Positions 20,946 to 30,292 of a DNA stretch of 64,000 bases are shown here, in pieces (positions within the stretch are counted from its first letter, which is position 1; each line of letters opens with the position of its first letter). Below the pieces are notes generated by a model. It worked only from the letters and a program-made list of their open reading frames with translations. It did no database searches and was not told where the DNA came from. The position numbers and the translations under genes are program-made. Source of the stretch: Mycolicibacterium sp. CBMA 226. Its GTDB lineage: Bacteria; Actinomycetota; Actinomycetes; Mycobacteriales; Mycobacteriaceae. The stretch covers positions 62,001-126,000 of the forward strand of contig NZ_VTGY01000008.1 in NCBI RefSeq assembly GCF_009729075.1, in the 5' to 3' direction.

Positions 20946-21782
20946 TCAGTGCGAACGCGACGGCATCACGCGCGAGGTGACCCGCGAGAACAGGTCCTGG
21001 TACGCGCCCGAGCCGGTGGCCCGGATGATCAGGTCCAGCAGCTTGGCGTCCGGCCCGACGAGCACGCGCGCGTGGCCCTTGCGGACCGCCTCGAGGATGA
21101 TCGTGGCGGCACGTTCGGGGGTGGTCTTGGCCAGCTTCGCGTCGAAGGTCTTGGCCAGCTCCTGCGCATCGAGGCCCTCGGCTGCGGTGGAGTTGCGGGC
21201 GATCCCGGTCTTCACGCCGCCGGGGTGCACCGTGGTGACCTTGACGGGGTGGCCGGCCAGCTTCATCTCCTGGCGCAGTGCCTCGGTGAAACCGCGGACG
21301 GCGAACTTGGACGCGTTGTAGGCGGCCTGGCCGGGGACGGCGAACAGGCCGAAGACGCTGGAGACGTTGATGATGTGGCCGTCGCCGGAGGCGATGAGGT
21401 GCGGCAGGAATTCTTTGGTGCCGTTGACGACGCCCCAGAAGTTGACGTCCATGACGCGCTCGATGTCTTTGAACTGGCTGATCTCGACGTCACCGGTGAA
21501 GGCGATGCCGGCGTTGTTGTAGATCTGGTTCACCTTGCCGAAGTGTTCGGCGACGGCGTCGGCGTAGAGGGCGAAGGCTTCGCGCTCGGTGACGTTGAGG
21601 CGGTCGGTCTTGACGGGGGCGCCGATGGCCTTGATCCGCTCTTCGGTCTCGGCGAGGCCCTCGGTGTTGACGTCGCTGATCGCCAGCTTGGCGCCCGAGC
21701 GGGCGAGTTCGATGGCGAGGGCCTGACCGATACCCGATCCGGCTCCGGTGACGACACAGACTTTCCCGGCGAAGCCCTCCAT
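20946..21782 (-). CDS. Short-chain dehydrogenase/reductase (copy 2, paralogue)
   Basis: A 278-residue SDR with the same motifs as copy 1 (TGAGSGIG, NNAG, Ser in SSVFG, Tyr-Lys in AAYNASK). It is very similar to copy 1 along its whole length; most differences are conservative or in the last 60 residues. I start at the ATG at 21782, after AAGGGAG, matching the start of copy 1; the frame is open 41 codons further. The upstream region carries a GGTACC-CGAC-GGTACC dyad that may control both genes. Confidence 0.9.
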   Translation of the reverse strand: MEGFAGKVCVVTGAGSGIGQALAIELARSGAKLAISDVNTEGLAETEERIKAIGAPVKTDRLNVTEREAFALYADAVAEHFGKVNQIYNNAGIAFTGDVEISQFKDIERVMDVNFWGVVNGTKEFLPHLIASGDGHIINVSSVFGLFAVPGQAAYNASKFAVRGFTEALRQEMKLAGHPVKVTTVHPGGVKTGIARNSTAAEGLDAQELAKTFDAKLAKTTPERAATIILEAVRKGHARVLVGPDAKLLDLIIRATGSGAYQDLFSRVTSRVMPSRSH

Positions 21783-21887
21783 GAACACTCCCTTGTGGTC
21801 GATGCGCGTGCTGATAGCGACAGTAGCCGGTACCGCCGGTGTCGGCTGGCACCGGGTGGTGGCCGTAGAACGCGGCCGGCACCCAAT

Positions 21888-21903
21888 GGTACCCGACGGT
21901 ACC
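21888..21903. promoter_or_regulatory. Palindromic site between SDR pair and TIGR04222 gene
   Basis: GGTACC-CGAC-GGTACC is a 6-4-6 inverted repeat, followed by a related half-site AACCGTACC. The site lies 106 bp before the SDR copy 2 start and 134 bp before the TIGR04222 start, so it could serve either direction. The binder is unknown. Confidence 0.45.
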
Positions 21904-22036
21904 AACCGTACCCAATCTGTGAATCCTGCTAGGAAATGGCCGTCGTGATCGCATTTTGTCGCTTCTCGCCGACGTTACGGAGACGCTTCGCTGCACTGCT
22001 CCGCTTCTTCGACCCGACGGCAAGGAGTTGATTCCG

Positions 22037-22930
22037 ATGACAGCATCATGGGGCTTGACCGGACCGCAGTTTCTCGCGGTCTATTTCGTCACGTACGTGC
22101 TTGCGCTGGCGCTGATGTACGTCGTCCGCGCCATGGTGACCCGCGCGGAAACCGATGCGGCGGACGAGCGGCCGCTGCTCGACCCGTATGAGACCGCCTA
22201 CCTCGCCGGTGGCCCGGGACGCACCGTCAGCGCGGCCATCGCGAACCTGGCCTTGCGCGATCAGCTTCTGGTGTCCCGCGGCGGGACGCTCACCGTTGCC
22301 GCCGGCGCCGAGCCGCTCGATGAGGTGGACGCCGCCGTGGCCCACGGCCTCTCCGTGACGCGCCGCCGAAAGGCCGCCGTGAAGCAGCTGTGCAAGCACC
22401 CGCGCATCGTGGCGATCGGTGACCAGTTACGCGGCCGGGGGCTGCTTGTGGACGGTCCTCGGACCACCGTCATGCGCGCCTGTGCACTGCTGCCGTGCGC
22501 GGTGTGGATCGTCGGGCTCATCCGGTTGGGCCATGGCATCGAGCACCACCACAAGGTGGTTCTGCTGGGTGTTCTGCTGGTGGCCACCGGTCTGTCGACG
22601 CTCGTCCTGGTGCGTTCCTTCCTTGCTGATGCGGCGCACCGCCCGTCTGTGGAGGGGCAGGTCGCGCTGCAGGGTATGCGCAACCGGTACGAGTCCGGGT
22701 CCTTGGTCGAGTCCACAAAGAACAGCGGACGGACCGATGCCGCACGCCAGGCACAGGTGGTCGGCGTCGCGCTGCTCGGTTTCGCCGCATTGACCGACGA
22801 CGATCTGCGCACGTCGTTGACCGGCGACTTCGGCGGGGCCGATGGCGGCGGGTGTGGCAGCGGCGGCAGCTGCGGTGGTGGGGGTTGTGGCGGCGGTGGC
22901 TGTGGCGGGTGCGGCGGGTGCGGCGGATGA
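22037..22930 (+). CDS. TIGR04222 membrane protein with Cys/Gly-rich tail
   Basis: A 297-residue protein that I place in the TIGR04222 group. A transmembrane helix spans about 11-33. A winged-helix-like cytoplasmic region follows, with DPYETAYLAGGPGRTVSAAI, then two more helices at about 146-164 and 172-195. The last 32 residues are almost only Gly and Cys, with six cysteines at 273, 279, 284, 289, 292 and 295. The ATG at 22037 follows AAGGAG at good spacing; the frame open upstream is rejected. The stop overlaps the next gene by 4 bp (ATGA). Such tails beside DUF692 enzymes look like substrates for modification; an alternative is metal binding by the thiols. Confidence 0.8.
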   Translation: MTASWGLTGPQFLAVYFVTYVLALALMYVVRAMVTRAETDAADERPLLDPYETAYLAGGPGRTVSAAIANLALRDQLLVSRGGTLTVAAGAEPLDEVDAAVAHGLSVTRRRKAAVKQLCKHPRIVAIGDQLRGRGLLVDGPRTTVMRACALLPCAVWIVGLIRLGHGIEHHHKVVLLGVLLVATGLSTLVLVRSFLADAAHRPSVEGQVALQGMRNRYESGSLVESTKNSGRTDAARQAQVVGVALLGFAALTDDDLRTSLTGDFGGADGGGCGSGGSCGGGGCGGGGCGGCGGCGG

Positions 22931-24021
22931 CCGGCGTGGCCCACGCGCCCGCCGTCGGTATCGGTTGGCGGCCCGAGGTCGACCTGACCATCGAGCGACT
23001 TCCCGGTGTCGAGTTCATGGAGGTGATCGCCGAAGGCATTCGGCCCGGCGCATTGCCGGATTCGCTGCAGGCGATTCGTCGTCGCGGAATTCCCGTTGTC
23101 CCACATGGGATTTCGCTCTCATTGGGCGGTGCGGAGCGGCCCGCGCCCGCCCGGCTGAAGCACCTCGGCGCATGTGCCGCGGCCTTGGGCGCCCCGTTGG
23201 TCAGCGAGCACGTCGCTTTCGTGCGCGCCGGCAACCGTGAAGCCGGGCATCTTCTGCCGGTACCGCGAAGCCGGGCCGCACTCGATGTGATCGTCGACAA
23301 CGTCCGGATCGCCCAGGATGCGCTCGACGTACCGCTCGCGCTGGAACACGTGGCGTCCGTCCTGTCGTGGCCCGACGACGAGTTCACGGAGGCGCAGTTC
23401 CTGTGCGAGATCGTCGAACGCACGGGCGCGTTCCTGCTGCTGGACGTGGCCAACCTGTACACGTCCGCCGTCAACTTCGGCGCCGACCCGCTCGACGCGC
23501 TCGACACGTTGCCGCTGGATCGGATCGCCTACGTCCATGTCGCCGGCGGAGCTTTGCGCGACGGCGTGTGGCACGACACGCACACCGCCGACGTGCCCGA
23601 GCCGATCTTGGATCTGCTCGCCGAGCTCGCGAGCCGAACCGCATTGCCCGCCGTCATGCTGGAACGGGACGGCGCCTATCCGGCGGCGGGCGCGCTGGCC
23701 GGCGAACTGGCGGCCATCAGGTCGGCCGTCGGCCGAGTCGGTGATGACGCGGTTCGGCCCTGGGCCGCGGGCCTGAACCGGCTACCCGGTCACCCGCAGG
23801 CCGGGCCATCCGACAGCGCCCGCCGATCGCTGGCCGCCGCGGAAGACGCGCTGCTGCAGGCGCTCCTGGGCCTGACCGGCCCGCCTGCGGGATTCGACAC
23901 ACACCGGGTTGCGGTGGCCGGCGCCGCGTTGGCACACAAACGCGCGCACACCCACGCGAAAATGGGCTTGCGTGCGAAACTTCGTCGGAAGTTCGCACAC
24001 AAGCCCATGTTCGGTGATTAA
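22927..24021 (+). CDS. DUF692 / MNIO-family multinuclear iron enzyme
   Basis: A 364-residue DUF692 protein, a TIM-barrel family whose studied members (such as MbnB) use two or three iron ions to modify cysteine or other residues of peptides. Predicted metal ligands are conserved: His60 in PHGISLS, Glu94-His95 in SEHVAF, Glu140 in LEHVAS, Asp173 and Asn176 in LLDVANLY, His204 in YVHVAGG, Asp217 and His219 in [11 protein letters not shown], and Glu246-Asp248 in LERDGAYP. Residues from about 290 form an extra C-terminal domain with [20 protein letters not shown]. It starts at the ATGA overlapping the TIGR04222 gene, its likely substrate. No MbnC-type partner is adjacent. Confidence 0.88.
   Translation: MTGVAHAPAVGIGWRPEVDLTIERLPGVEFMEVIAEGIRPGALPDSLQAIRRRGIPVVPHGISLSLGGAERPAPARLKHLGACAAALGAPLVSEHVAFVRAGNREAGHLLPVPRSRAALDVIVDNVRIAQDALDVPLALEHVASVLSWPDDEFTEAQFLCEIVERTGAFLLLDVANLYTSAVNFGADPLDALDTLPLDRIAYVHVAGGALRDGVWHDTHTADVPEPILDLLAELASRTALPAVMLERDGAYPAAGALAGELAAIRSAVGRVGDDAVRPWAAGLNRLPGHPQAGPSDSARRSLAAAEDALLQALLGLTGPPAGFDTHRVAVAGAALAHKRAHTHAKMGLRAKLRRKFAHKPMFGD
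23962..24008. terminator. Long hairpin at the convergent DUF692/kgd junction
   Basis: An inverted repeat has arms of about 20 bp: ATGGGCTTGCGTGCGAAACTT and AAGTTCGCACACAAGCCCAT. They differ by one mismatch and one bulged A, around the 6-nt loop CGTCGG. It lies inside the last 20 codons of the DUF692 gene and ends 10 bp from the kgd stop. It has no T-tract, but strong hairpins without one are usual at mycobacterial gene ends. Being symmetric, it could stop transcription from both sides. Confidence 0.65.
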
Positions 24022-27000
24022 GGAGCGAACGCCTCGTCGAGGATGGCCTGCTGCTCGATGGCGTGCACCTTCGAGCTACCGGACGACGGCGCGCTCATGG
24101 CCCGGCGGGAGATGCGCTTGATACCGGTGAGCTTCTCGGGCAAGAGCTCGGGCAGGCTCAGCCCGAACGTCGGCCACGCGCCCTGGTTGGCCGGTTCTTC
24201 CTGCACCCAGAAGTACTGCTGCACGTTCGGGTACTGGTCCAGGGTGGCGTTGAGCCGGCGCTTGGGCAGCGGGTACAGCTGCTCGATGCGGATGATCGCG
24301 ATGTCCTCACGCTTGTCCTTGGCCTTGCGGGCCACCAGCTCGTAGTACAGCTTGCCGCTGGTGAGCAGCACGCGGGTGACCTTCGACCGGTCGCCGATGC
24401 CGTCTTCGTAGGTCGGCTCCTCGAGCACCGAGCGGAACTTGATCTCGGTGAAGTCCTTGATGTCGCTGACCGCGGCCTTGTTGCGCAGCATGGACTTCGG
24501 GGTGAAGACGATCAGCGGCCGGTGGATGCCGTCGAGGCCGTGCCGGCGCAGCAGGTGGAAGTAGTTGGCCGGGGTGGACGGCTGGGCGACCGTCATCGAA
24601 CCCTCGGCGCACACCTGCAGGAACCGCTCGATGCGGCCCGACGTGTGGTCGGGGCCCTGGCCTTCGTGGCCGTGCGGCAGCAGCAGCACGACGTCGGACA
24701 GCTGACCCCACTTGGCCTCGCCGGAGCTGATGAACTCGTCGATGATCGACTGCGCGCCGTTGACGAAGTCACCGAACTGCGCTTCCCACAACACCATTGC
24801 GTCGGGGTTGCCCACCGAGTAGCCGTACTCGAAGCCGACGGCCGCGTACTCCGACAGCGCCGAGTTGTAGATCAGCAGCTTGCCGCCGGTCGGCGTGCCG
24901 TCGGTGTTGGTGGCCAGCAGCTGCAGCGGGGTGAACTCCTCGCCAGTGGTGCGGTCGATGAGCACCGCGTGCCGCTGCGTGAAGGTGCCGCGCTGCGTGT
25001 CCTGGCCGGAGAACCGGATGAGCCGGCCCTCGGCGATCATCGAACCCAGGGCCAGCAGCTCACCGAAGGCCCAGTCGACCTTGCCCTCATAGGCCATCTC
25101 GCGACGCTTCTCCAGCACGGGCTTGACGCGCGGGTGCACGTTGAAGCCCTCGGGCACCGCCAGGTGCGCGTCGCCGATGCGGGCCAGCAGCGACTTGTCG
25201 ACCGCGGTGAACAGCCGCTGCGGGATGGTCTGGTCGGACTCCACCGATTCGCTGGGCTCGATTTCGTGCTTCTCGAGCTCACGGACTTCGTTGAAGACCC
25301 GCTCCAGTTGGCCCTGGTAGTCGCGCAGGGCGTCCTCGGCCTCTTTGAGGGAGATGTCACCACGGCCGATCAGGGCTTCGGTGTAGGTCTTGCGGACGCC
25401 GCGCTTGGTGTCGATGACGTCGTACATGTACGGCTGGGTCATCGACGGGTCGTCGCCTTCGTTGTGGCCGCGGCGGCGGTAGCACAGCATGTCGATGACG
25501 ACGTCCTTCTTGAACGCCTCGCGGAAGTCGACCGCCAGGCGGGCCACCCAGGCGCACGCCTCGGGATCGTCGCCGTTGACGTGGAAGATCGGGGCACCGA
25601 TCATCTTCGCCACGTCGGTGCAGTACTCGCTGGACCGCGAATCCGCTGGCGCCGTGGTGAACCCGATCTGGTTGTTCACGATGATGTGGATGGTGCCGCC
25701 GGTGCGGTAGCCCTTGAGGAGCGCAAGGTTCAGCGTCTCGGCCACCACGCCCTGGCCGGCGAATGCGGCGTCGCCGTGCAGCATCATCGGCATGATCGAG
25801 AAGCGGCCGTGTGCGTCGCTGTCGTCGTGTTCGGCACCGACCAGCAGGTCCTGCTTGGCCCGCACCAGGCCCTCGAGCACCGGGTCGACGGCTTCGAGGT
25901 GGCTGGGGTTGGCCACCAGCGACACGTCGATCTCGTTGTCGCCGAACATCTGCAGGTAGTGGCCCGTGGCGCCGAGGTGGTACTTCACGTCTCCGGAGCC
26001 GTGCGCCAGGGCCGGGTTCAGGTTGCCCTCGAACTCGCTGAAGATCTTGGCGTACGGCTTGCCGACGATGTTGGCCAGCACGTTGAGGCGGCCGCGGTGC
26101 GGCATGCCGATGACCACTTCGTCGAGGCCGTGCTCGGCGGCCTGGTCGATCGCGGCGTCCATCATCGGGATGACGGCCTCCGCACCTTCCAGCGAGAAGC
26201 GCTTCTGCCCAACGTATTTGGTGTGCAGGAAGGTCTCGAAGGCCTCGGCTGCGTTGAGCTTGGAGAGGATGTACTTCTGCTCACCGACGGCCAGCTTGTC
26301 GTGCTTGACCTCGACGCGCTCCTGCAGCCACTTCTGCTGCTCGGGCTCGAGGATGTGGGTGTACTCGACACCCACGTGGCGGCAGTAGGCGTCGCGGAGT
26401 ACCGACAGCACGTCGCGCAGTTTCATGAACTGCTTGCCGGAGAACCCGTCGACCTTGAACTCGCGGTCCAGGTCCCACAGCGTCAGGCCGTGGGTGTTGA
26501 CATCGAGGTCGGGGTGGCTGCGGAACCGGGTCTTGTCCAGGCGCAGCGGGTCGATGTCGGCCATCAGGTGGCCGCGGTTGCGGTAGGCCGCGATCAGCTC
26601 GATGATGCGCGCGTTCTTGTGGGAGATCGAGTCCGGGTTGTCGATGCGCCAGCGCACCGGCTCGTACGGGATGCCCAGCTCGCGGAAGATCTCGTCGAAG
26701 AACGCGTCGTCCAGCAGCAGGTGGTGGACAGTGCGCAGGAAGTCGCCGGACTCGGCGCCCTGGATGATGCGGTGGTCGTAGGTCGAGGTCAGCGTGATGA
26801 GCTTGCCGATGCCGAGCTCGGCGATGCGCTCTTCGCTGGCGCCCTGGAACTCGGCCGGGTATTCCATGGCGCCGGCGCCGATGATGGCGCCCTGGCCGCG
26901 CATGAGGCGCGGCACCGAGTGCACGGTGCCGATGGTGCCCGGGTTGGTCAGTGAGATGGTGACGCCGCTGAAGTCCTCGGCGGTCAGCTTGCCGTCGCGC

Positions 27001-27740
27001 GCACGCCGGACGATGTCCTCGTAGGCGGCGATGAACTGGCCGAATTGCATTGTCTCGCAACGCTTGATCGCCGCGACGACGAGCTGGCGCGAGCCGTCCT
27101 TGTTCTGCAGGTCGATGGCCAGGCCGAGGTTGGTGTGCGCCGGCGTGACCGCCATCGGCTTCCCGTCCACCTCGGCGAAGTACCGGTTCATGTTGGGGAA
27201 CTGCTTGACCGCCTGGACGATCGCGTAGCCCAGCAGGTGGGTGAAGCTGATCTTGCCGCCGCGGGTGCGCTTGAGGTGGTTGTTGATGACGATGCGGTTG
27301 TCGATCATCAGCTTCGCGGGGATGGCGCGCACGCTCGTGGCGGTTGGCACATCGAGCGATGCGTTCATGTTCTTGACGACGGCGGCCGCGGCGCCGCGCA
27401 GCACCTGCGTCTCGGAGTCGTCGGCGGGGGCCGGGGCGGGCGCGGCGGCCCTGGCGGGAGCGGCCTTGGCAGGCGCGGCAGGAGCGGCGGGAGCCGGGGC
27501 AGCAGGTGCGGCGGCGGGCGCCGGAGCGGCTGCCGCGGGTGCCGGAGCAGCGGACACCGCGGCGGGAGCCGGGGCTGCGACGGCGACGGAATCCGTTGTG
27601 TCCGTGACGGGTTCGGGGTTGTAGTCACGCAGGAAGTCGTGCCAACTCGGGTCCACCGAGGACGGGTCCTCACGGAATTTGCGATACATCTCTTCGACCA
27701 GCCACTCGTTCTGACCGAACGGTGAAGGTGATGTGCTCAC
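24018..27740 (-). CDS. kgd: Multifunctional 2-oxoglutarate metabolism enzyme Kgd (SucA)
   Basis: A 1240-residue fusion typical of actinobacteria. Residues 1-44 ([17 protein letters not shown]) are the E1 N-terminal segment. An Ala/Pro-rich linker follows to about 110. The E2-type succinyltransferase domain runs to about 355 with the active-site motif DHRIIQG. The thiamine-diphosphate E1o domains complete it, with motifs such as [11 protein letters not shown] and [12 protein letters not shown]. It catalyses 2-oxoglutarate decarboxylation, the oxidative dehydrogenase reaction with Lpd/DlaT, and HOAS synthesis. In mycobacteria it is inhibited by GarA. The GTG start gives the usual N-terminus. 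The gene stops 4 bp into the convergent DUF692 gene. Confidence 0.96.
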   Translation of the reverse strand: MSTSPSPFGQNEWLVEEMYRKFREDPSSVDPSWHDFLRDYNPEPVTDTTDSVAVAAPAPAAVSAAPAPAAAAPAPAAAPAAPAPAAPAAPAKAAPARAAAPAPAPADDSETQVLRGAAAAVVKNMNASLDVPTATSVRAIPAKLMIDNRIVINNHLKRTRGGKISFTHLLGYAIVQAVKQFPNMNRYFAEVDGKPMAVTPAHTNLGLAIDLQNKDGSRQLVVAAIKRCETMQFGQFIAAYEDIVRRARDGKLTAEDFSGVTISLTNPGTIGTVHSVPRLMRGQGAIIGAGAMEYPAEFQGASEERIAELGIGKLITLTSTYDHRIIQGAESGDFLRTVHHLLLDDAFFDEIFRELGIPYEPVRWRIDNPDSISHKNARIIELIAAYRNRGHLMADIDPLRLDKTRFRSHPDLDVNTHGLTLWDLDREFKVDGFSGKQFMKLRDVLSVLRDAYCRHVGVEYTHILEPEQQKWLQERVEVKHDKLAVGEQKYILSKLNAAEAFETFLHTKYVGQKRFSLEGAEAVIPMMDAAIDQAAEHGLDEVVIGMPHRGRLNVLANIVGKPYAKIFSEFEGNLNPALAHGSGDVKYHLGATGHYLQMFGDNEIDVSLVANPSHLEAVDPVLEGLVRAKQDLLVGAEHDDSDAHGRFSIMPMMLHGDAAFAGQGVVAETLNLALLKGYRTGGTIHIIVNNQIGFTTAPADSRSSEYCTDVAKMIGAPIFHVNGDDPEACAWVARLAVDFREAFKKDVVIDMLCYRRRGHNEGDDPSMTQPYMYDVIDTKRGVRKTYTEALIGRGDISLKEAEDALRDYQGQLERVFNEVRELEKHEIEPSESVESDQTIPQRLFTAVDKSLLARIGDAHLAVPEGFNVHPRVKPVLEKRREMAYEGKVDWAFGELLALGSMIAEGRLIRFSGQDTQRGTFTQRHAVLIDRTTGEEFTPLQLLATNTDGTPTGGKLLIYNSALSEYAAVGFEYGYSVGNPDAMVLWEAQFGDFVNGAQSIIDEFISSGEAKWGQLSDVVLLLPHGHEGQGPDHTSGRIERFLQVCAEGSMTVAQPSTPANYFHLLRRHGLDGIHRPLIVFTPKSMLRNKAAVSDIKDFTEIKFRSVLEEPTYEDGIGDRSKVTRVLLTSGKLYYELVARKAKDKREDIAIIRIEQLYPLPKRRLNATLDQYPNVQQYFWVQEEPANQGAWPTFGLSLPELLPEKLTGIKRISRRAMSAPSSGSSKVHAIEQQAILDEAFAP

Positions 27741-27914
27741 GGCCGCTATTCGCCTCGTTTCCTTCTGCCCGACGGTGCCGGACCCAAGCCCGGCCTACCC
27801 GCCATGTGTTGTGTTGGCGGTCGCCCGCCCCCGTGCCGCCTAAGGCTAACCCGTCGGCCTATTCCGCGGACGGCGGAAGCCCACCTATTGCTGCATCAAT
27901 CTGCGGAGTGTTTG

Positions 27915-28667
27915 CTAATCCCGCGCCTCGGGCAGCACGTGCAGCGTCTGGCGCCACCGTGCCGGGGGTGGGCCGAAGGCCGCGTGGGCGTTCTCGATGA
28001 TCTTCTTGCTCATCAACCGGTTGCCGACACCGCCGATCACTGCGCCGATGCCGACCGGCAACAGCTTGCCGAAGGCGATGGCGCCGCGCTTGAGTGTGTA
28101 CTTCTTCACGAAGAACTTCAGCAGCCGTGAATTCAGTTGCGAGACGGCCGGCAGCGGTACCGTCGCAGCGCCGTCGGCGAGCCAGGCGCCACTGGTGCGG
28201 CCGGTGCCGAGGAGATCGCCGATGGCGTGCTTGCCCTCATCGCCGACGAGCACCGCCAGCACCAGCGCGCGCCGGCGCTCGCGCTGAGCGACCGGGATGC
28301 CGTGCACCTCGGCCACCGCCAGGGCGAACACCGCGGTCGCCTCGAGGAACACCACGGTCTCGCCGGCGACCGCCGACATCGCGACGATGGTGCCGATGCC
28401 GGGGAAGGCCGCGGCCGATCCGACTGCGGCGCCGCTGGCCATGGTCGCGGCGACGTAGTGCTTCTCGAGCTTGGTGATGATCTCGGCCGGGGTGGCACCG
28501 GGGTTGTGCTCACGCAACCGGTTGACGTAGGCGGCCACGGCCGGCGCCTGCACCCGGGCGCCGCCTTCGATGACGTGCGACAGCGCCTTGGCGGCTGCGC
28601 CAGGGTTCTCGGCGTGGGCGTCATGCTTCACAGGCAACTGCCCCTTCATGCTGGAGCGAGCACTCAT
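27915..28667 (-). CDS. Conserved membrane protein, Rv1249c-like
   Basis: A 250-residue protein with hydrophobic helices at about 70-95, 98-120 and 200-220; the first is glycine/alanine-rich (GAAVGSAAAFPGIG). A C-terminal basic segment ends the protein. I recognise no catalytic motif. By position, upstream of kgd on the same strand, it corresponds to Rv1249c. The ATG at 28667 follows GAGAGG; an alternative ATG at 28649 exists. The 174 bp between it and kgd should hold the kgd promoter. Confidence 0.72.
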   Translation of the reverse strand: MSARSSMKGQLPVKHDAHAENPGAAAKALSHVIEGGARVQAPAVAAYVNRLREHNPGATPAEIITKLEKHYVAATMASGAAVGSAAAFPGIGTIVAMSAVAGETVVFLEATAVFALAVAEVHGIPVAQRERRRALVLAVLVGDEGKHAIGDLLGTGRTSGAWLADGAATVPLPAVSQLNSRLLKFFVKKYTLKRGAIAFGKLLPVGIGAVIGGVGNRLMSKKIIENAHAAFGPPPARWRQTLHVLPEARD

Positions 28668-28852
28668 CGGCCGGCCTCTCCATCTCCGTCTCAGGAATTC
28701 AGGCTAACGCGTGGTCAACGATCGGCGCGGCATCTGAGTGCCCACACCGGCTGAGCTGGTAATGCGGATCACTCCGGCCGCGCCATCCGGGCCAGTGGCG
28801 ACCGGCCGGTTTGCCGGGAAGAAAAAACCGGTATGCATTGCTAACCATATTC

Positions 28853-30139
28853 ATGGCAGCATCGCCCTTTGTGGATCTGACAGCGGTAGGTGACGCCGCC
28901 AATAGTGGCGCGCCCGCCGAGGCGCCGGAGGTACGTCCGACACCGAGCCGGACCCGGATGATCGTGGTGCTCGGCCTGCTGGTCGCGCTCGGCCCGCTGA
29001 CCATCGACATGTATCTGCCGGCGCTGCCCCGGATCGCGTCTGAGCTGGGGTTGTCGTCATCGGTCGCGCAGCTGACGCTGACGGGCACGCTCGGTGGACT
29101 GGCTCTCGGTCAGCTGATCGTCGGCCCGCTGTCGGACGCGCTGGGCCGTCGGCGGCCCCTGGTCGCCGGCATCCTGCTGCACATGGCGGCCTCGATGCTG
29201 TGCCTGTTCGCGCCGAACATCGAAGTGCTGGGCATCGCCCGCGCGTTGCAGGGCGTCGGCGCTGCTGCCGCGTCGGTCGTGGCCATCGCGGTGGTGAGTG
29301 ACCTGTTCGCAGAGTCGGTCGCGGCCGTAGTGATGTCGCGGTTGATCCTGGTCCTCGGCGTGGCGCCGGTGTTGGCGCCGTCGCTGGGTGCCGCGGTGTT
29401 GTTGCGCGGTTCATGGCACTGGGTGTTCGCCGCGCTTGCCGTGTTGGGCGGCGCGATCCTGGCGGTGGCGGTGCTGGCGCTGCCGGAGACGCTCGCGGTC
29501 TCGGACCGCCGCCCGCTACAACTGCGGGCCATCCTGCGCACGTACGTCGAGGTGCTGAGCGATGTCCGGTTCGTGGTGCTGGTGCTCGTCGGTGCCCTCG
29601 GGATGTCCGGCCTGTTCGCATACATCGCGGGTGCCGCCTTCGTGCTGCAGGGCCATTACGGCCTGGACCAGCAGACCTTCGCCTTGGTGTTCGCCGCGGG
29701 TGCCATCGCACTCATCGGCTCGACCCAGTTCAACGTCGTGCTGCTGCGCCGGTTCGCGCCACAGAAGATCGCGGTCGTGGCGCTGGGAGCCGCCTCCGTG
29801 TTCGGCATCGGGTTCGTCGTCCTGGCGTTCCTGCACGTGGGCGGTCTGGCGGGATTCCTGATCCCGGTCTGGGCGATGCTGGCCGCCATGGGCCTCGTGA
29901 TTCCCAACACGCCCGCCGTCGCACTGGCCCGTCACCCCGATGCCGCCGGCACGGCGGCGGCGGCACTGGGTGCCGCCCAGTTCGGGCTCGGCGCGGCGGT
30001 GGCGCCGCTCGTCGGTGCGCTGGGCAACGGCGAGTTGGCACTCGCGGGCGTGATGACGACGGGCGTGGTCGTCGCGCTGCTGGCGCTGCTGTCCGTCGGG
30101 GACATGGGGGCGTCGGGACACGAACGTCACCGGTCTTAG
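28853..30139 (+). CDS. MFS exporter, Bcr/CflA type
   Basis: A 428-residue, 12-helix major facilitator of the drug:H+ antiporter-1 Bcr/CflA group. The family marker PLTIDMYLPALPRIASELG occurs in helix 1 and PLSDALGRRRPL in the loop between helices 2 and 3. It should export small toxic molecules. I chose the ATG at 28853 (MAASPF), but no clear ribosome-binding site precedes it, and an upstream TTG at 28811 is open. The gene is absent from the M. tuberculosis order I recall, so it is probably an addition next to the Rv1250-type exporter. Confidence 0.82.
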   Translation: MAASPFVDLTAVGDAANSGAPAEAPEVRPTPSRTRMIVVLGLLVALGPLTIDMYLPALPRIASELGLSSSVAQLTLTGTLGGLALGQLIVGPLSDALGRRRPLVAGILLHMAASMLCLFAPNIEVLGIARALQGVGAAAASVVAIAVVSDLFAESVAAVVMSRLILVLGVAPVLAPSLGAAVLLRGSWHWVFAALAVLGGAILAVAVLALPETLAVSDRRPLQLRAILRTYVEVLSDVRFVVLVLVGALGMSGLFAYIAGAAFVLQGHYGLDQQTFALVFAAGAIALIGSTQFNVVLLRRFAPQKIAVVALGAASVFGIGFVVLAFLHVGGLAGFLIPVWAMLAAMGLVIPNTPAVALARHPDAAGTAAAALGAAQFGLGAAVAPLVGALGNGELALAGVMTTGVVVALLALLSVGDMGASGHERHRS

Positions 30140-30292
30140 GTCCGCGCGACGGTCTCGGCGGTGCGGCCGAACTTGCGGACTTGTTCAGATCCGCGACTGT
30201 CCGTAGCGTCGAGGTCGAGTCCGGCACATCCGCCGGCCGCCAGACTTTGATACCCACTGCATGCATACGTTGATTTCCGCCGGAGTTCGCCG

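Noticed and set aside
22927..24021. Methanobactin biosynthesis
   Set aside because: The DUF692 enzyme is MbnB-like in fold, but no small Mbn precursor, MbnC, MATE exporter or TonB-type importer is present.
24063..26954. Very long open frame (over 900 codons) on the plus strand
   Set aside because: It lies entirely antisense to kgd, is rich in Val/Gly/Asp/Arg as expected from the opposite strand of a GC-rich gene, and shows no family motif.
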